Positions 26,311 to 35,263 of a stretch of DNA of 47,024 bases are shown piece by piece. The DNA lies in contig CAIYXP010000199.1 in the NCBI GenBank assembly GCA_903930145.1, positions 1-47,024 on the forward strand, given 5' to 3'. The position numbers and the translations under genes were made by a program. Each line of letters opens with the position of its first letter. Position 1 is the stretch's first letter. Below the pieces are notes generated by a model that was given only the letters and a program-made list of their open reading frames with translations, was not told where the DNA came from and searched no databases. This stretch comes from an uncultured Methylococcaceae bacterium. GTDB taxonomy: Bacteria > Pseudomonadota > Gammaproteobacteria > Methylococcales > Methylococcaceae.

Positions 26311-26609
26311 GAAGCAAGGGGTTAGGTATTTCATTGACACTCACCTCTGCAAAAACCGCACGATGGCACACCCGCTTAGTTTAGAACTCTCTGGTGGTTA
26401 TGCCACGTCACCATCTAGGTGAGATGGACGTGAGGACATTTATTTGACGGATACCGATAGGCGGGGCTTTGCTGGATGTGATAGCTCAAGTTTGTAAGCG
26501 ATTGAAATGTGATAATTAAAAACCTGACCACGTGACTTAAATACTCTTACTTTAAACTCAGCTTTTAATCTATGAATAATCAAGTTTTTTCACTACATTT
26601 AATTCCATA
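26311..26609. other. Non-coding stretch with a strong hairpin
   Basis: No gene is supported in this roughly 300-base stretch. It contains a strong inverted repeat at 26404-26432: CACGT and ACGTG arms enclosing CCATCT and AGATGG, with a 2-base bulge and a 5-base loop. No T-tract follows, so it is not a classic terminator. It may be a structured RNA or part of a lost cassette or element. Confidence 0.4.
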
Positions 26610-28337
26610 ATGGAACCCAATAATAACTCATCTGGATTTGTTAGATTTGGCAAATTTGAAACATTTATTGCTCGTTTGGCAGGATATGACTTAAAGATAT
26701 TGGCCGATGAAAAGCTTGGCCTTGACAGGACAGAGATAACGCATGAAAAAATCAAACTCGTCAGAATTGGAATTAGCGTTCTAATTCCTTCCTTCTTTGG
26801 TTTTTTATCATCCCTTTATTATTTCAGCACTGTGGTGGAAGGGGAGAAGTTCTACAAAATAACGGATTCCCTCACAATTGCGGATTCTTGGTTGCGTTTG
26901 GCTGCTGCAATCGTCATTGCGTCCCTATTGCTGGTTATTGATTGTATCATCGTCACAACCTTGTCCAAAAAAAGACCATTTGGTTTAGTCATCAGAATTT
27001 TAATTAGCTTGTGCTTGAGTATGGTAATTTCTGAACCAATGGTGTTATTTATCTTCAATAAGACGATCAATCAATCGCTGCGTTTACATTTGGAAGAACT
27101 CCGATCCATAGATGAAAGGAGTTATAATAATGAAATTCAAAAGCTCACGGATAAAATAAAGGAGAATGAGGAAGATAAAAATTCAGCAAAAAGTAAATTA
27201 CAAGAATATGACTCAGGTAATATTATAAAAAAGCGTATTACTAAACTGGAACAGGACGCACAAGACCGAAGGAATGCCTGGATGCAACAGCAACGAATGT
27301 ATGCTCATGACATTCAAGAACAAGTAAACCTCAAAAATGATGAAATTGACAAGTTGATGAATGCTCGAAGAAGTAATGCCGATCTCATTCAGGCAAAGCA
27401 AATTGAGCGTCAAAAAGAAATTAGAGGGGAACTAAGTGGAAAACCCGGCATCGGCTCTGTAGTAAATTCAATCGATAATGCAATCAATAGCCTGAATCAA
27501 CGCCAAAATGAGATAGACAGGGATATACAAAGAATACGAAATGATATAGAAGAGTTGGGGACACATAAACAATCCACTCCACCAGATTTAAGTATTGATA
27601 GAAGTGCTTTAAATGAAGAATTGACATTTAGTGAAAGTGCCGATAAAAAAGATCAAGAAGAAAGAATTAAAGTTTCTGATCAAAAAATCAAAGAAATCAA
27701 CAGACAAATCCAAACTATCCAGTCCGAAAAAGAAAAACTGAAAGACACATATGCCATAGACAAACACAATGACACAATTCAGCAAACTAGAGCCTTATTC
27801 CGCGCCATATTAAGTAATTCTGATAACCATCAACATATCAATGAAAATCAAGTTGGAAATGCTGTTCCTAGCGCGAACAAAAATGGAGGCAATAATTTAT
27901 TTTTGCTCTTCAAGGTATTGGCATTGTTCTTCTTGGTATTTTTTATAGATACTGTTCCTACCATTACAAAACTAACTGTCAAAACCCGCTATGATGATTA
28001 TTTTTCGGGGTTGGAAATGGAAAGAGCTATACACTCCATGGATATAAATCATGAAGAGGGAAGAAAAATGATAGATTTAATAGAGCAAACGAATTCAGAT
28101 TTATCGAGAAAGCTAAAAGCGGGTTTTTCTGACGGCATATCTGAACATCAAATGCTTCCACAAGATCAGATGCTTGCACAACGCATTATTGCAAAAACCA
28201 TATATAGCAATTACCGCAATTTGTCTACACTCTTCCAAAGTGATGAACACGTCTTCGAGTTTCCATTGAGGATTCTTATGTTTTTCAGAAGATTTTTATT
28301 AAAAATACCTTTTATTAGCTGGTTTTTCAAGGATTAA
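26610..28337 (+). CDS. DUF4407-type membrane coiled-coil protein
   Basis: 575 residues. Three hydrophobic segments in the N-terminal part (about 48-70, 90-112 and 117-140) and one near 430-455 match the DUF4407 layout. The region from about 155 to 400 is highly charged and predicted coiled coil (long runs of Lys, Glu, Gln and Asn, for example KIKENEEDKNSAKSKLQEYD). A C-terminal cytoplasmic-like tail follows. It is the last plus-strand gene before the convergent T6SS operon and follows the Rhs cassette after 424 nt. Function unknown. It could be a membrane-linked accessory of the Rhs module or independent of it. Confidence 0.75.
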   Translation: MEPNNNSSGFVRFGKFETFIARLAGYDLKILADEKLGLDRTEITHEKIKLVRIGISVLIPSFFGFLSSLYYFSTVVEGEKFYKITDSLTIADSWLRLAAAIVIASLLLVIDCIIVTTLSKKRPFGLVIRILISLCLSMVISEPMVLFIFNKTINQSLRLHLEELRSIDERSYNNEIQKLTDKIKENEEDKNSAKSKLQEYDSGNIIKKRITKLEQDAQDRRNAWMQQQRMYAHDIQEQVNLKNDEIDKLMNARRSNADLIQAKQIERQKEIRGELSGKPGIGSVVNSIDNAINSLNQRQNEIDRDIQRIRNDIEELGTHKQSTPPDLSIDRSALNEELTFSESADKKDQEERIKVSDQKIKEINRQIQTIQSEKEKLKDTYAIDKHNDTIQQTRALFRAILSNSDNHQHINENQVGNAVPSANKNGGNNLFLLFKVLALFFLVFFIDTVPTITKLTVKTRYDDYFSGLEMERAIHSMDINHEEGRKMIDLIEQTNSDLSRKLKAGFSDGISEHQMLPQDQMLAQRIIAKTIYSNYRNLSTLFQSDEHVFEFPLRILMFFRRFLLKIPFISWFFKD

Positions 28338-28388
28338 TTTTAATATCGGAAAGTATTGGGTGTTAGCCTCAGATCAGCACAGTATATA

Positions 28389-29954
28389 TCACACCACCAC
28401 CACCACCACACTAACATTATCCCTCCCCTCCCGGCCTAGTACCTCAGTCAGTAGGTTTTCACAGAGAACTTCGGGGGTGCTGTCTTTTCCCTCGCTCAAG
28501 ATCGCTGCGATCTCAACATCATTCAATTCGTTACTGAGTCCATCGCTGCACAGCAAGAAAACATCGCCGTTCTGGATGTCAAAACGCACCGTGTCAAGGA
28601 CAAGATGGTCGGTAATGCCCACAGCCCGGTTGATTTTGTTTTTAGCTGGATGATTCCGGGCTTCGTCAATCGACAGTATTCCTTCGCGAAGCATATCCCC
28701 TACCCGGCTGTGATCATGCGTCAAAGGTTCCAGCGTTCCATCATGGTAGCGGTAGGCTCGGCTGTCGCCTGCCCAAAGACATGCACCTTCGTTTCCCACA
28801 GCGAGCATCACAACGACCGTGCTGCCCGGTGTCGTGTGCAACTCCTTTTCTGATCCCATGGCTTGTAGTTCATCGTTTACTTCGACTAGCCGCGCTTCGA
28901 CTTGGGCAAGCATGGCATCCAAAGTATCGGCCGATTCAATTTTCCCCAAACTGTCGACCACTCGTTGACTTGCCACTTCCCCCGCTTCATGCCCACCCAT
29001 ACCGTCGGCAACCGCCCACAAACCGATGTCGGAGCGTTCCAAGCAAGCATCCTCGTTCATAGCTCTTCTGTTTCCTTGATGCGTCACGGATGCCGACTTC
29101 CAGTGCCAATTGTCGGATTGGATTTCCGTCCAAGTCGTGGACTCGGACTCATCATCGGTGTCTATGGACGGTTCTGCGGCATAGTCTAACGTCTGCCAAC
29201 CCCGTTCTGACCATAGCCCGTCAAGCAGTGCGGCAAAGCCCTCAGTCGGCAGTAGTCCGTGGCAAATTAACAGCGACGGACTGACCCGCTCCGAACCCGT
29301 TGTCCACCATGCACTATGGCCCGGCTGCATATCCGCCAGCCATCCCAAGGAAAAATAGGGCCATTCCGTCGAATTGCCAAGGACTTGTGGATCAACACGG
29401 CAAACCCCCAAACCTTGCAGACTAAGAGATTGGCAATGCTCGGCGTTGAGCTTCTTTGAGAAAGTTGATGATGGTGGACCGAGTTGGGCAAGCCTTACAT
29501 CAATTTCATCCAAGTCTATGCGCTGTTCGAGTGAGTAGCGTACCGTTTGTTCAGCCCGCTTGCTCCAATCACTTAACGATGGCAGGATACTAGGGAAACT
29601 GGCATGGTTCGACCATTCCGCCGCCAGTGTAAAAGGGAAATTCCGCCCGGATTTGTCGGTACTAGGCAACACCAAGCCTATCCAAGACTTCTGTCCGCAC
29701 AACCCAGGCGATAATGCAAAATGCCAGCAGGAACCATGCTCATAAACCGTCGGCCACTCTTCGCCGAGTTGGTTCTGGCTGCTCTCCAAACATTTGCTTA
29801 GCCATTGATACCAAGAATCCACGAAAGAGTGAGGAAGGCGCCTGCAAAAAAAATCAGCATAGTCAGGTGATTTGCCGAAAAACCCCGGCAAACCACCTTG
29901 GATTTTTTGCACTTTAGCCTGCTTGTGGCGCCAAAAAGGCCATCCCCATGCCAT
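28389..29954 (-). CDS. tagF-pppA: TagF-PppA fusion: T6SS repressor plus PP2C phosphatase
   Basis: 521 residues with two joined proteins. The N-terminal half (about 20-240) is TagF-like: GLPGFFGKSPDYADFFCRRLP, a WLSKCLES helix and IGLVLPSTDKSGRNFPFTLA. The C-terminal half (about 275-521) is a PP2C Ser/Thr phosphatase: NEDACLE, VADGMGGHEAGEVAS, WAGDSRAYRYHDG and CSDGLSN, with metal-binding Asp residues present. TagF normally blocks T6SS assembly and PppA dephosphorylates the FHA protein; a TagF-PppA fusion is known in Agrobacterium. Its start overlaps the tssJ stop by one base (TAATG). It is the last gene of the minus-strand operon. The C-terminus is a run of Val codons. Confidence 0.93.
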   Translation of the reverse strand: MAWGWPFWRHKQAKVQKIQGGLPGFFGKSPDYADFFCRRLPHSFVDSWYQWLSKCLESSQNQLGEEWPTVYEHGSCWHFALSPGLCGQKSWIGLVLPSTDKSGRNFPFTLAAEWSNHASFPSILPSLSDWSKRAEQTVRYSLEQRIDLDEIDVRLAQLGPPSSTFSKKLNAEHCQSLSLQGLGVCRVDPQVLGNSTEWPYFSLGWLADMQPGHSAWWTTGSERVSPSLLICHGLLPTEGFAALLDGLWSERGWQTLDYAAEPSIDTDDESESTTWTEIQSDNWHWKSASVTHQGNRRAMNEDACLERSDIGLWAVADGMGGHEAGEVASQRVVDSLGKIESADTLDAMLAQVEARLVEVNDELQAMGSEKELHTTPGSTVVVMLAVGNEGACLWAGDSRAYRYHDGTLEPLTHDHSRVGDMLREGILSIDEARNHPAKNKINRAVGITDHLVLDTVRFDIQNGDVFLLCSDGLSNELNDVEIAAILSEGKDSTPEVLCENLLTEVLGREGRDNVSVVVVVV

Positions 29955-30511
29955 TAAGGATTACCGCTTAAAATGATCCGCCTCGCTTCCAAGCGGATAG
30001 ACAACCGGGTTGTGGTTCCTGGAACGATGGCTATGGATTTGCGCCAATCTGCTTGCTGATATTGGCTGAAAGCGGCAGCGACACCGATAAACCGGGTGGC
30101 CGGTTGAAACTCCAAGCTCAGTTGTTTTTTGTCGCCGGGCGTCAGCATCAATCGATGTGTGTTGAGCAAGGTTTTCCCAAGAACCATTGCCTCTTGCTGA
30201 TATAGTTTGAGCAGATCAGCAGTCCGAAAGAATTGATCGGATGATAACTCGTAAACCAGCAATTCGACTGGCGATGCTTGGTTACTGCTATTCGGATTCA
30301 CGTTCGGCAATGCTGCCACATCAAGCTTTACCAAGGTTTGGCTAGGTTGTTCAGGGGGTTGTACCTTTACCTCAATTTTGGGTTGCTTCTCAACGGCAAT
30401 ATTGGGTTGTTTCTCATTGGTTTCAGAAGTGGTTTCGGGATCTGAGGCTGTTTCAAACAAGCCACAACCCGCCAAAAACAAGATCAATAGGCATATGAGG
30501 TAAGGCATCAA
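29954..30511 (-). CDS. tssJ: T6SS outer-membrane lipoprotein TssJ
   Basis: 185 residues, with a signal peptide and lipobox ending in LAGC (Cys16). A low-complexity linker rich in Lys, Pro and Gln follows (about 25-60). The TssJ transthyretin-like beta domain comes next: PVELLVYELSSDQFF, LLKLYQQEAMVLG (matching the usual YDLFF-type motif) and FIGVAAAFSQYQQADWR. TssJ anchors the TssLM complex to the outer membrane. It lies 26 nt after tssM. Confidence 0.93.
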   Translation of the reverse strand: MMPYLICLLILFLAGCGLFETASDPETTSETNEKQPNIAVEKQPKIEVKVQPPEQPSQTLVKLDVAALPNVNPNSSNQASPVELLVYELSSDQFFRTADLLKLYQQEAMVLGKTLLNTHRLMLTPGDKKQLSLEFQPATRFIGVAAAFSQYQQADWRKSIAIVPGTTTRLSIRLEARRIILSGNP

Positions 30512-30537
30512 TCGGGTTCCTAAATATACATTGAAAT

Positions 30538-33500
30538 CTAATCAAGACGAGCAGGACAATGAAATTCTCTCAGTTCCTTTATATTTATACTGGTATTAAT
30601 ATGATAAGCAGCTTTGTAACCCTTTACATTAAAAGTTACGTCATATCCGTCAGTAGCTGGTTTTATGTCCGCTTTGTCAAGCATATGGAACCATGCCCAT
30701 GGCCCATTCTCGGTCAATTCGACAGGCATGGTTTCTGCCGATGCAGGCGTTAACACCAAGCGGACAGAATTTGCTCCAACGTCTGGCCATGTGAATTGTT
30801 TGCTTATTTCTGGGCCATGCTTGTATTCTAAACTGTCGTTGCCAAAATCTAGTTGAGACAGGGAAATCCGTGGGTCTAGATTATCTTTGGCTATTAGATG
30901 AAAGGCCACGCCCAAGCCCGGTCGCTTGCTGGGGAAAAACATCATCTTGATATTATTAGCCCGATCAAATTGATTGCGCACATTAGATGATAATTGTTGA
31001 TCTTGCAAGTGTTTTTCCTTGAACTTCTCTATTGTTCCATTTGGCCCAAAAAATGCTTCAAACTCGGTCAGTTGTATAAAATCCACGGATTTGGGGTTGA
31101 GCGGATATTTGTTGTTGATAGATTTTTCGCATACATTATAAACCTCTGAAATCCAGGCTTTATTAAATTCATTTCTAATACTTTTAGTGAGGATGGCATC
31201 GCCGTCATTGCCTAAAGAAGAAAGCCATTTGCTTAAACCAGGAGCGGTTTGTTGCTGTGCCATCGATTTTAGATCTTCCAACGCAGTTTTGGCTTGCTGA
31301 ATAGCAGAAGAAGTTGCGCCAGACATCTCAGCAGACCTCACATAGCCGCCAACATCTGCTAATATCGGTTCTATTTTTTTCATTGTTTCGGCGGTTTGTT
31401 TTGGGTCGGGGAATTCCGCCAATCCTTTATTTTCACTTAAACCGATCTCCTGCTTCAGTACAGGATCAAAATCTGCAAAGTTGGTTTGTTCATAAGCCTT
31501 GTCGAGCAAAGAGGTCAGCGGAGATGACTGGGGATCGGCGACAATGTGCACCAGATTTTTAAGTTCATTTGAATCTTTTGGAGGAAGAATCTCTAATTCG
31601 GACAGGAGTTTTCGCCAGTGTTCACTATATTCCTGCCGATAGATTTTCATGACCTGCGACTTCAGATCCGTCGTTGATGTCGATTGTGTATTTTGTCCAA
31701 CAATACGCGAATCTTGGGCATTATTATTAATTATCAGATCAAGAGTCTGTTTGAATTTCTGGTAGCCATCCGGGGTAAACAAGCCACTAATTTGGCTCGT
31801 ACTGATGTTTCCAAAAACACGATAGGCATTGTCACCTGCCATTTTTTCAATATTAATGGAAGTTAAATTTTGCTCCGCTATTTCACCTTCCACCTGCCTA
31901 TAAATTTCCTTGGCTGAGTATCCATGCCGTAATTGGTCTTTGGCCTTATTTATCAAGCTAGAATCACTTTTGAATCCAGTTGTCCGCACGGGATATTTTT
32001 CAAGCAAGGTTTCCAAATGTGCTATTAACCGAACTCGACGAGCATGATCAATAGCGGTAAATTCCATTTTGAAGTAATTTTCGAACCAGTTTTGCACAGT
32101 TTTACTATCAAATACGCTTGAATCGTCCAACATTAGATAGACTCGGTACGCCTCATTCTGTTCATTCTTGCTTAGCCCACCACTTTTTAGATTGTCCTCC
32201 AGCTTTACTATCAGCCTAGGTAGCAAAGCCTGTCGTAACACCTCTTGATATAAATTATCAGACTTCTCTCGCAAGACATCATATGGATTAAGCCCTAACG
32301 AGGCCCATCTGAGCATTGGGTTTATTGATGGCTGGGTATCATCTCTGACAAGTTTCGCTTGATCAAGTAATGGCAGGGTCTCTATGATCGAAGCTGACGA
32401 ACCAAGATGTCCACCTTTGAAAATGAGATCTTCGCTGTCCCTCTTGGCCTTCTCGGCATAGTCATTATTTAATTGATTAATTTTATACCAAGCAAAACAT
32501 AATACCAACGCAAGTGCCGCGGAACCCGCGACAGCGATCCAATAAAACCATGTCTTTCTCTGTTCTAATTTTCGATTACGTCCGGCGAGTCCCTTATCTT
32601 TGAAAACGACATCATTAAAGAGATTGTGTACGAAATAACTTCTCTCCAAACGCCCTTCCTTTTCTTGATTGGCCAGTTTCAGACTAATATCCAAGGAGAA
32701 ACGTCTGCTAAACCATTCTAATAGACTGTCAATTGGTTGACCTTCTTGGGTACTACTTGTAAAGTAGACCCCCCGTAATAGCGAGGGTTCGTCACCGATG
32801 GGACTGAAGACTATTGACACAAATCGTTCAGCAACCTCCATCAATCTGTGCATTTGTTGTGGAAACGTGCATATCGGATGGCGTAAGGGAATATCACTTA
32901 ATTGTCTGAGTTGTAATTGTCCGAGTCGAACAAACATCAATTCGTGTAGCCACAACTCCAAGATTTTAAAGTTCTTCTCTAGTTTAATGATTGTGTTTTC
33001 AGTGGCGAACTGTCCATCTAAAGCATAGGGAAGCGTGATTCCCCAAATCAAATCACGCTGTTTTTCCTCCAGTCCTTTGAAAAAAAGCCGAAAACCGGCT
33101 TCCAAATCCATTTTGGTGAAAATCATGTAGACGGGAAAACGAATGCCGAGTTGTTGGCGCAGTTCGCATAACCTAATTCTTATTTCCTTGGCTTGGCTGT
33201 CTATTTCTTGTTCTGTGAGAGGTTGAGGCTGACCTTCTTTTAATTTGATCAGGCTGAATGTAACCACAGCACCGTTTATTGGCTGAATGGGTCTAGATTT
33301 CTTAAGCAACTTCACGAAACTTTGCCATCCAACTTGGTCATTAGCCGCATCCACATTGTTGATATAACGGCCTGCCGTATCGATCAATACTGCTTCCGGC
33401 GTAAAAAACCAGTCGCAATTGCGGGTGCCGCCCATACCTTTTGTTTTACTTTCAGGCGTAGGATCGATGACTTGGGCCAATCTCGTCTTGCCCGAGGAGG

Positions 33501-33867
33501 GTGGGCCTATGAAGATGTACCAAGGTAAATCGGTCAACACATGTTCTTTACCTCGCCGCTGACGCAAACTGTCAATAGCCTCTTTAAATCGACTTTTTAG
33601 AGCAGCATCGTCTTCCTGTCCGGGCATCTCTTGCAGTTCCCCCTCCCTTTTGCCTGCCTGCCTATACATACGATATTCATAAGCCCCCCAAATAGTGAAA
33701 ATAGCCATCATCAGGGCAACCTTTGCCCAGACGGAACCCAGAATTTGCCCTATCCCATAAGGCAAAAGTTGATTAATGTTCCAGATCATCGCGGCCATCG
33801 CAATCATGCCCACAATTGACATAATCCGGGCATTGACCCCTTGGAACCAGTCTGCCAATCTTTTCAT
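30538..33867 (-). CDS. tssM: T6SS inner-membrane protein TssM (IcmF)
   Basis: 1109 residues, typical for TssM. Two N-terminal membrane segments (about 15-35 and 44-64) precede a cytoplasmic GTPase-like domain with Walker A GPPSSGKT (121-128). A third membrane segment lies near 440-460 (FYWIAVAGSAALALVLCFAW). The periplasmic part (about 465-1109) includes IcmF-type segments and a C-terminal FTWPDVGANSVRLVLTP with WAWFHMLD, which binds TssJ. It spans the periplasm as part of the membrane complex. The start overlaps the tssL stop (ATGA, 33864-33867). Confidence 0.96.
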   Translation of the reverse strand: MKRLADWFQGVNARIMSIVGMIAMAAMIWNINQLLPYGIGQILGSVWAKVALMMAIFTIWGAYEYRMYRQAGKREGELQEMPGQEDDAALKSRFKEAIDSLRQRRGKEHVLTDLPWYIFIGPPSSGKTRLAQVIDPTPESKTKGMGGTRNCDWFFTPEAVLIDTAGRYINNVDAANDQVGWQSFVKLLKKSRPIQPINGAVVTFSLIKLKEGQPQPLTEQEIDSQAKEIRIRLCELRQQLGIRFPVYMIFTKMDLEAGFRLFFKGLEEKQRDLIWGITLPYALDGQFATENTIIKLEKNFKILELWLHELMFVRLGQLQLRQLSDIPLRHPICTFPQQMHRLMEVAERFVSIVFSPIGDEPSLLRGVYFTSSTQEGQPIDSLLEWFSRRFSLDISLKLANQEKEGRLERSYFVHNLFNDVVFKDKGLAGRNRKLEQRKTWFYWIAVAGSAALALVLCFAWYKINQLNNDYAEKAKRDSEDLIFKGGHLGSSASIIETLPLLDQAKLVRDDTQPSINPMLRWASLGLNPYDVLREKSDNLYQEVLRQALLPRLIVKLEDNLKSGGLSKNEQNEAYRVYLMLDDSSVFDSKTVQNWFENYFKMEFTAIDHARRVRLIAHLETLLEKYPVRTTGFKSDSSLINKAKDQLRHGYSAKEIYRQVEGEIAEQNLTSINIEKMAGDNAYRVFGNISTSQISGLFTPDGYQKFKQTLDLIINNNAQDSRIVGQNTQSTSTTDLKSQVMKIYRQEYSEHWRKLLSELEILPPKDSNELKNLVHIVADPQSSPLTSLLDKAYEQTNFADFDPVLKQEIGLSENKGLAEFPDPKQTAETMKKIEPILADVGGYVRSAEMSGATSSAIQQAKTALEDLKSMAQQQTAPGLSKWLSSLGNDGDAILTKSIRNEFNKAWISEVYNVCEKSINNKYPLNPKSVDFIQLTEFEAFFGPNGTIEKFKEKHLQDQQLSSNVRNQFDRANNIKMMFFPSKRPGLGVAFHLIAKDNLDPRISLSQLDFGNDSLEYKHGPEISKQFTWPDVGANSVRLVLTPASAETMPVELTENGPWAWFHMLDKADIKPATDGYDVTFNVKGYKAAYHINTSINIKELREFHCPARLD

Positions 33868-35255
33868 AGCTGTTCTCCAGAAGGGTAGACAGTAATTTCC
33901 ACTCTTCGCTGCCTTGGATCAGCGCTATCTATACCTTGAAGAAAATAGTTTGCACCTTGTCCTACCGATTCGATTGTACGGTTAGCATCGGCTCCCATAT
34001 ATTCTAAGAGTTTATCCTTGACCCTCATTGCCCTCACATCGGATAACTCTTGGTTGGATTTGAACGGACTTTCTTTCCCAAGTGGATTGCTGTCAGCATA
34101 ACCATCCACTCTTATCAAGCCATTTTCCATTTTCTTCAGTGCCAAAGCTATGCGTTTTAAACTGCTATCATGCTCCGCGCGAATATCAGCCCTACCCGAG
34201 TCGAAAAGGGTATTTCCTGGAATCCTGATGATAACATCGCCTGTCTTGTTTTCAATTACCTCAACTTGTCCATTTCCGATATCCTGACTTAGACGTTCTT
34301 TTAGAATGTGATACATTGGTCTATTAGCCAATGGGATAGTATGAATTCTTTCTGGAAAACTAATCACAGGGATTTTAAGATATTCTGAGAATTTGTCAGA
34401 CAATTTTCCGTTATATATTTGTTGGCTTATTCCAATCATCACCAGAATTGACAACACTATCGAAAAAAACACCCACAAAGGAAATTGCTGACGGAGAGGA
34501 GCGGTCAATTCCTTGTGTGCCGACTGAATATGAAGATTAAAGCGATTGTCAAAACCTTTTGACTCATAGTGATTTTCAATGGTACGCCAGATGTCATTGC
34601 GCTCTTTTTCTGCGCTAGGGAATTCGTGTCCGCCTCTGACAGGTTGCACAGATACATTTCGTCTGTATTTTCCTTGGAACCCCAAAGACAGGCATAAGAA
34701 TGCAAGCTCCAAATGCTTATGGTAAAGAGATGTGTCTCTTTTAAATGTCTCTATCAGATCGAAAAACACTTCACCCCACCATCCTTTCCGGCTTGGATGG
34801 ACGCTAGAGCAAACCCCTTTAGCATGGAATATGCCTGATTTCCCCCATTGAGTTTCGTTAACAACTAAATCGTCTATGGTGGCACAAACAAGATAGCTTG
34901 CATCTCTTGCCATCTTGTCACTGAAATTAAAGTCGTGCCTAATTTTCCTTTCAAATTTATTGATGGATTCTATTGCTTCTTTGATAAGCTGCTCTTGATT
35001 TGGCGGCCTTGCAATAAGCTTGATGCGTGCAATCAAGCCTAACAAAGATGCCGCAGCTATTTCAATCCGTCCCTGCAACTCTTTGGAGTTGATTGAAGTG
35101 GCGGATTGTTCGGATGATGCAGGATGCCGAATGGAAGCACTGTCCAAAGGCTCAGGCTCCCACCCCGGAGCGCGGGGGCGTTGCGGCTCAGCATCAGGAT
35201 AATCGAAGACCGTTTCTTGATCGTTTGTTTCTGGACCTTCATTGCTTGGCATCAT
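33864..35255 (-). CDS. tssL: T6SS inner-membrane protein TssL with C-terminal OmpA domain
   Basis: 463 residues. A disordered, Pro/Glu-rich N-terminus precedes a DotU-type cytoplasmic domain (about 70-250) with SYLVCATIDDLVVNETQWG and KGWWGEVFFDLIETFKRD, LELAFLCLSLGFQGKYR. A single membrane segment follows (about 262-285, LWVFFSIVLSILVMIGIS). The periplasmic extension (about 345-460) is OmpA-like, with FDSGRADIRAEHDSSL, VDGYADSNPLGKE and DPRQRRVEITVYPSG. Such TssL proteins hold the complex on peptidoglycan without a separate TagL. It lies 8 nt after tssK. Confidence 0.95.
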   Translation of the reverse strand: MMPSNEGPETNDQETVFDYPDAEPQRPRAPGWEPEPLDSASIRHPASSEQSATSINSKELQGRIEIAAASLLGLIARIKLIARPPNQEQLIKEAIESINKFERKIRHDFNFSDKMARDASYLVCATIDDLVVNETQWGKSGIFHAKGVCSSVHPSRKGWWGEVFFDLIETFKRDTSLYHKHLELAFLCLSLGFQGKYRRNVSVQPVRGGHEFPSAEKERNDIWRTIENHYESKGFDNRFNLHIQSAHKELTAPLRQQFPLWVFFSIVLSILVMIGISQQIYNGKLSDKFSEYLKIPVISFPERIHTIPLANRPMYHILKERLSQDIGNGQVEVIENKTGDVIIRIPGNTLFDSGRADIRAEHDSSLKRIALALKKMENGLIRVDGYADSNPLGKESPFKSNQELSDVRAMRVKDKLLEYMGADANRTIESVGQGANYFLQGIDSADPRQRRVEITVYPSGEQL

Positions 35256-35263
35256 CTAGTCCC

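Noticed and set aside
28395-28415. CAC repeat that looks like a microsatellite
   Set aside because: It is the minus-strand run of Val codons ending the PP2C domain; a short run with a coding explanation, though slippage there is possible.
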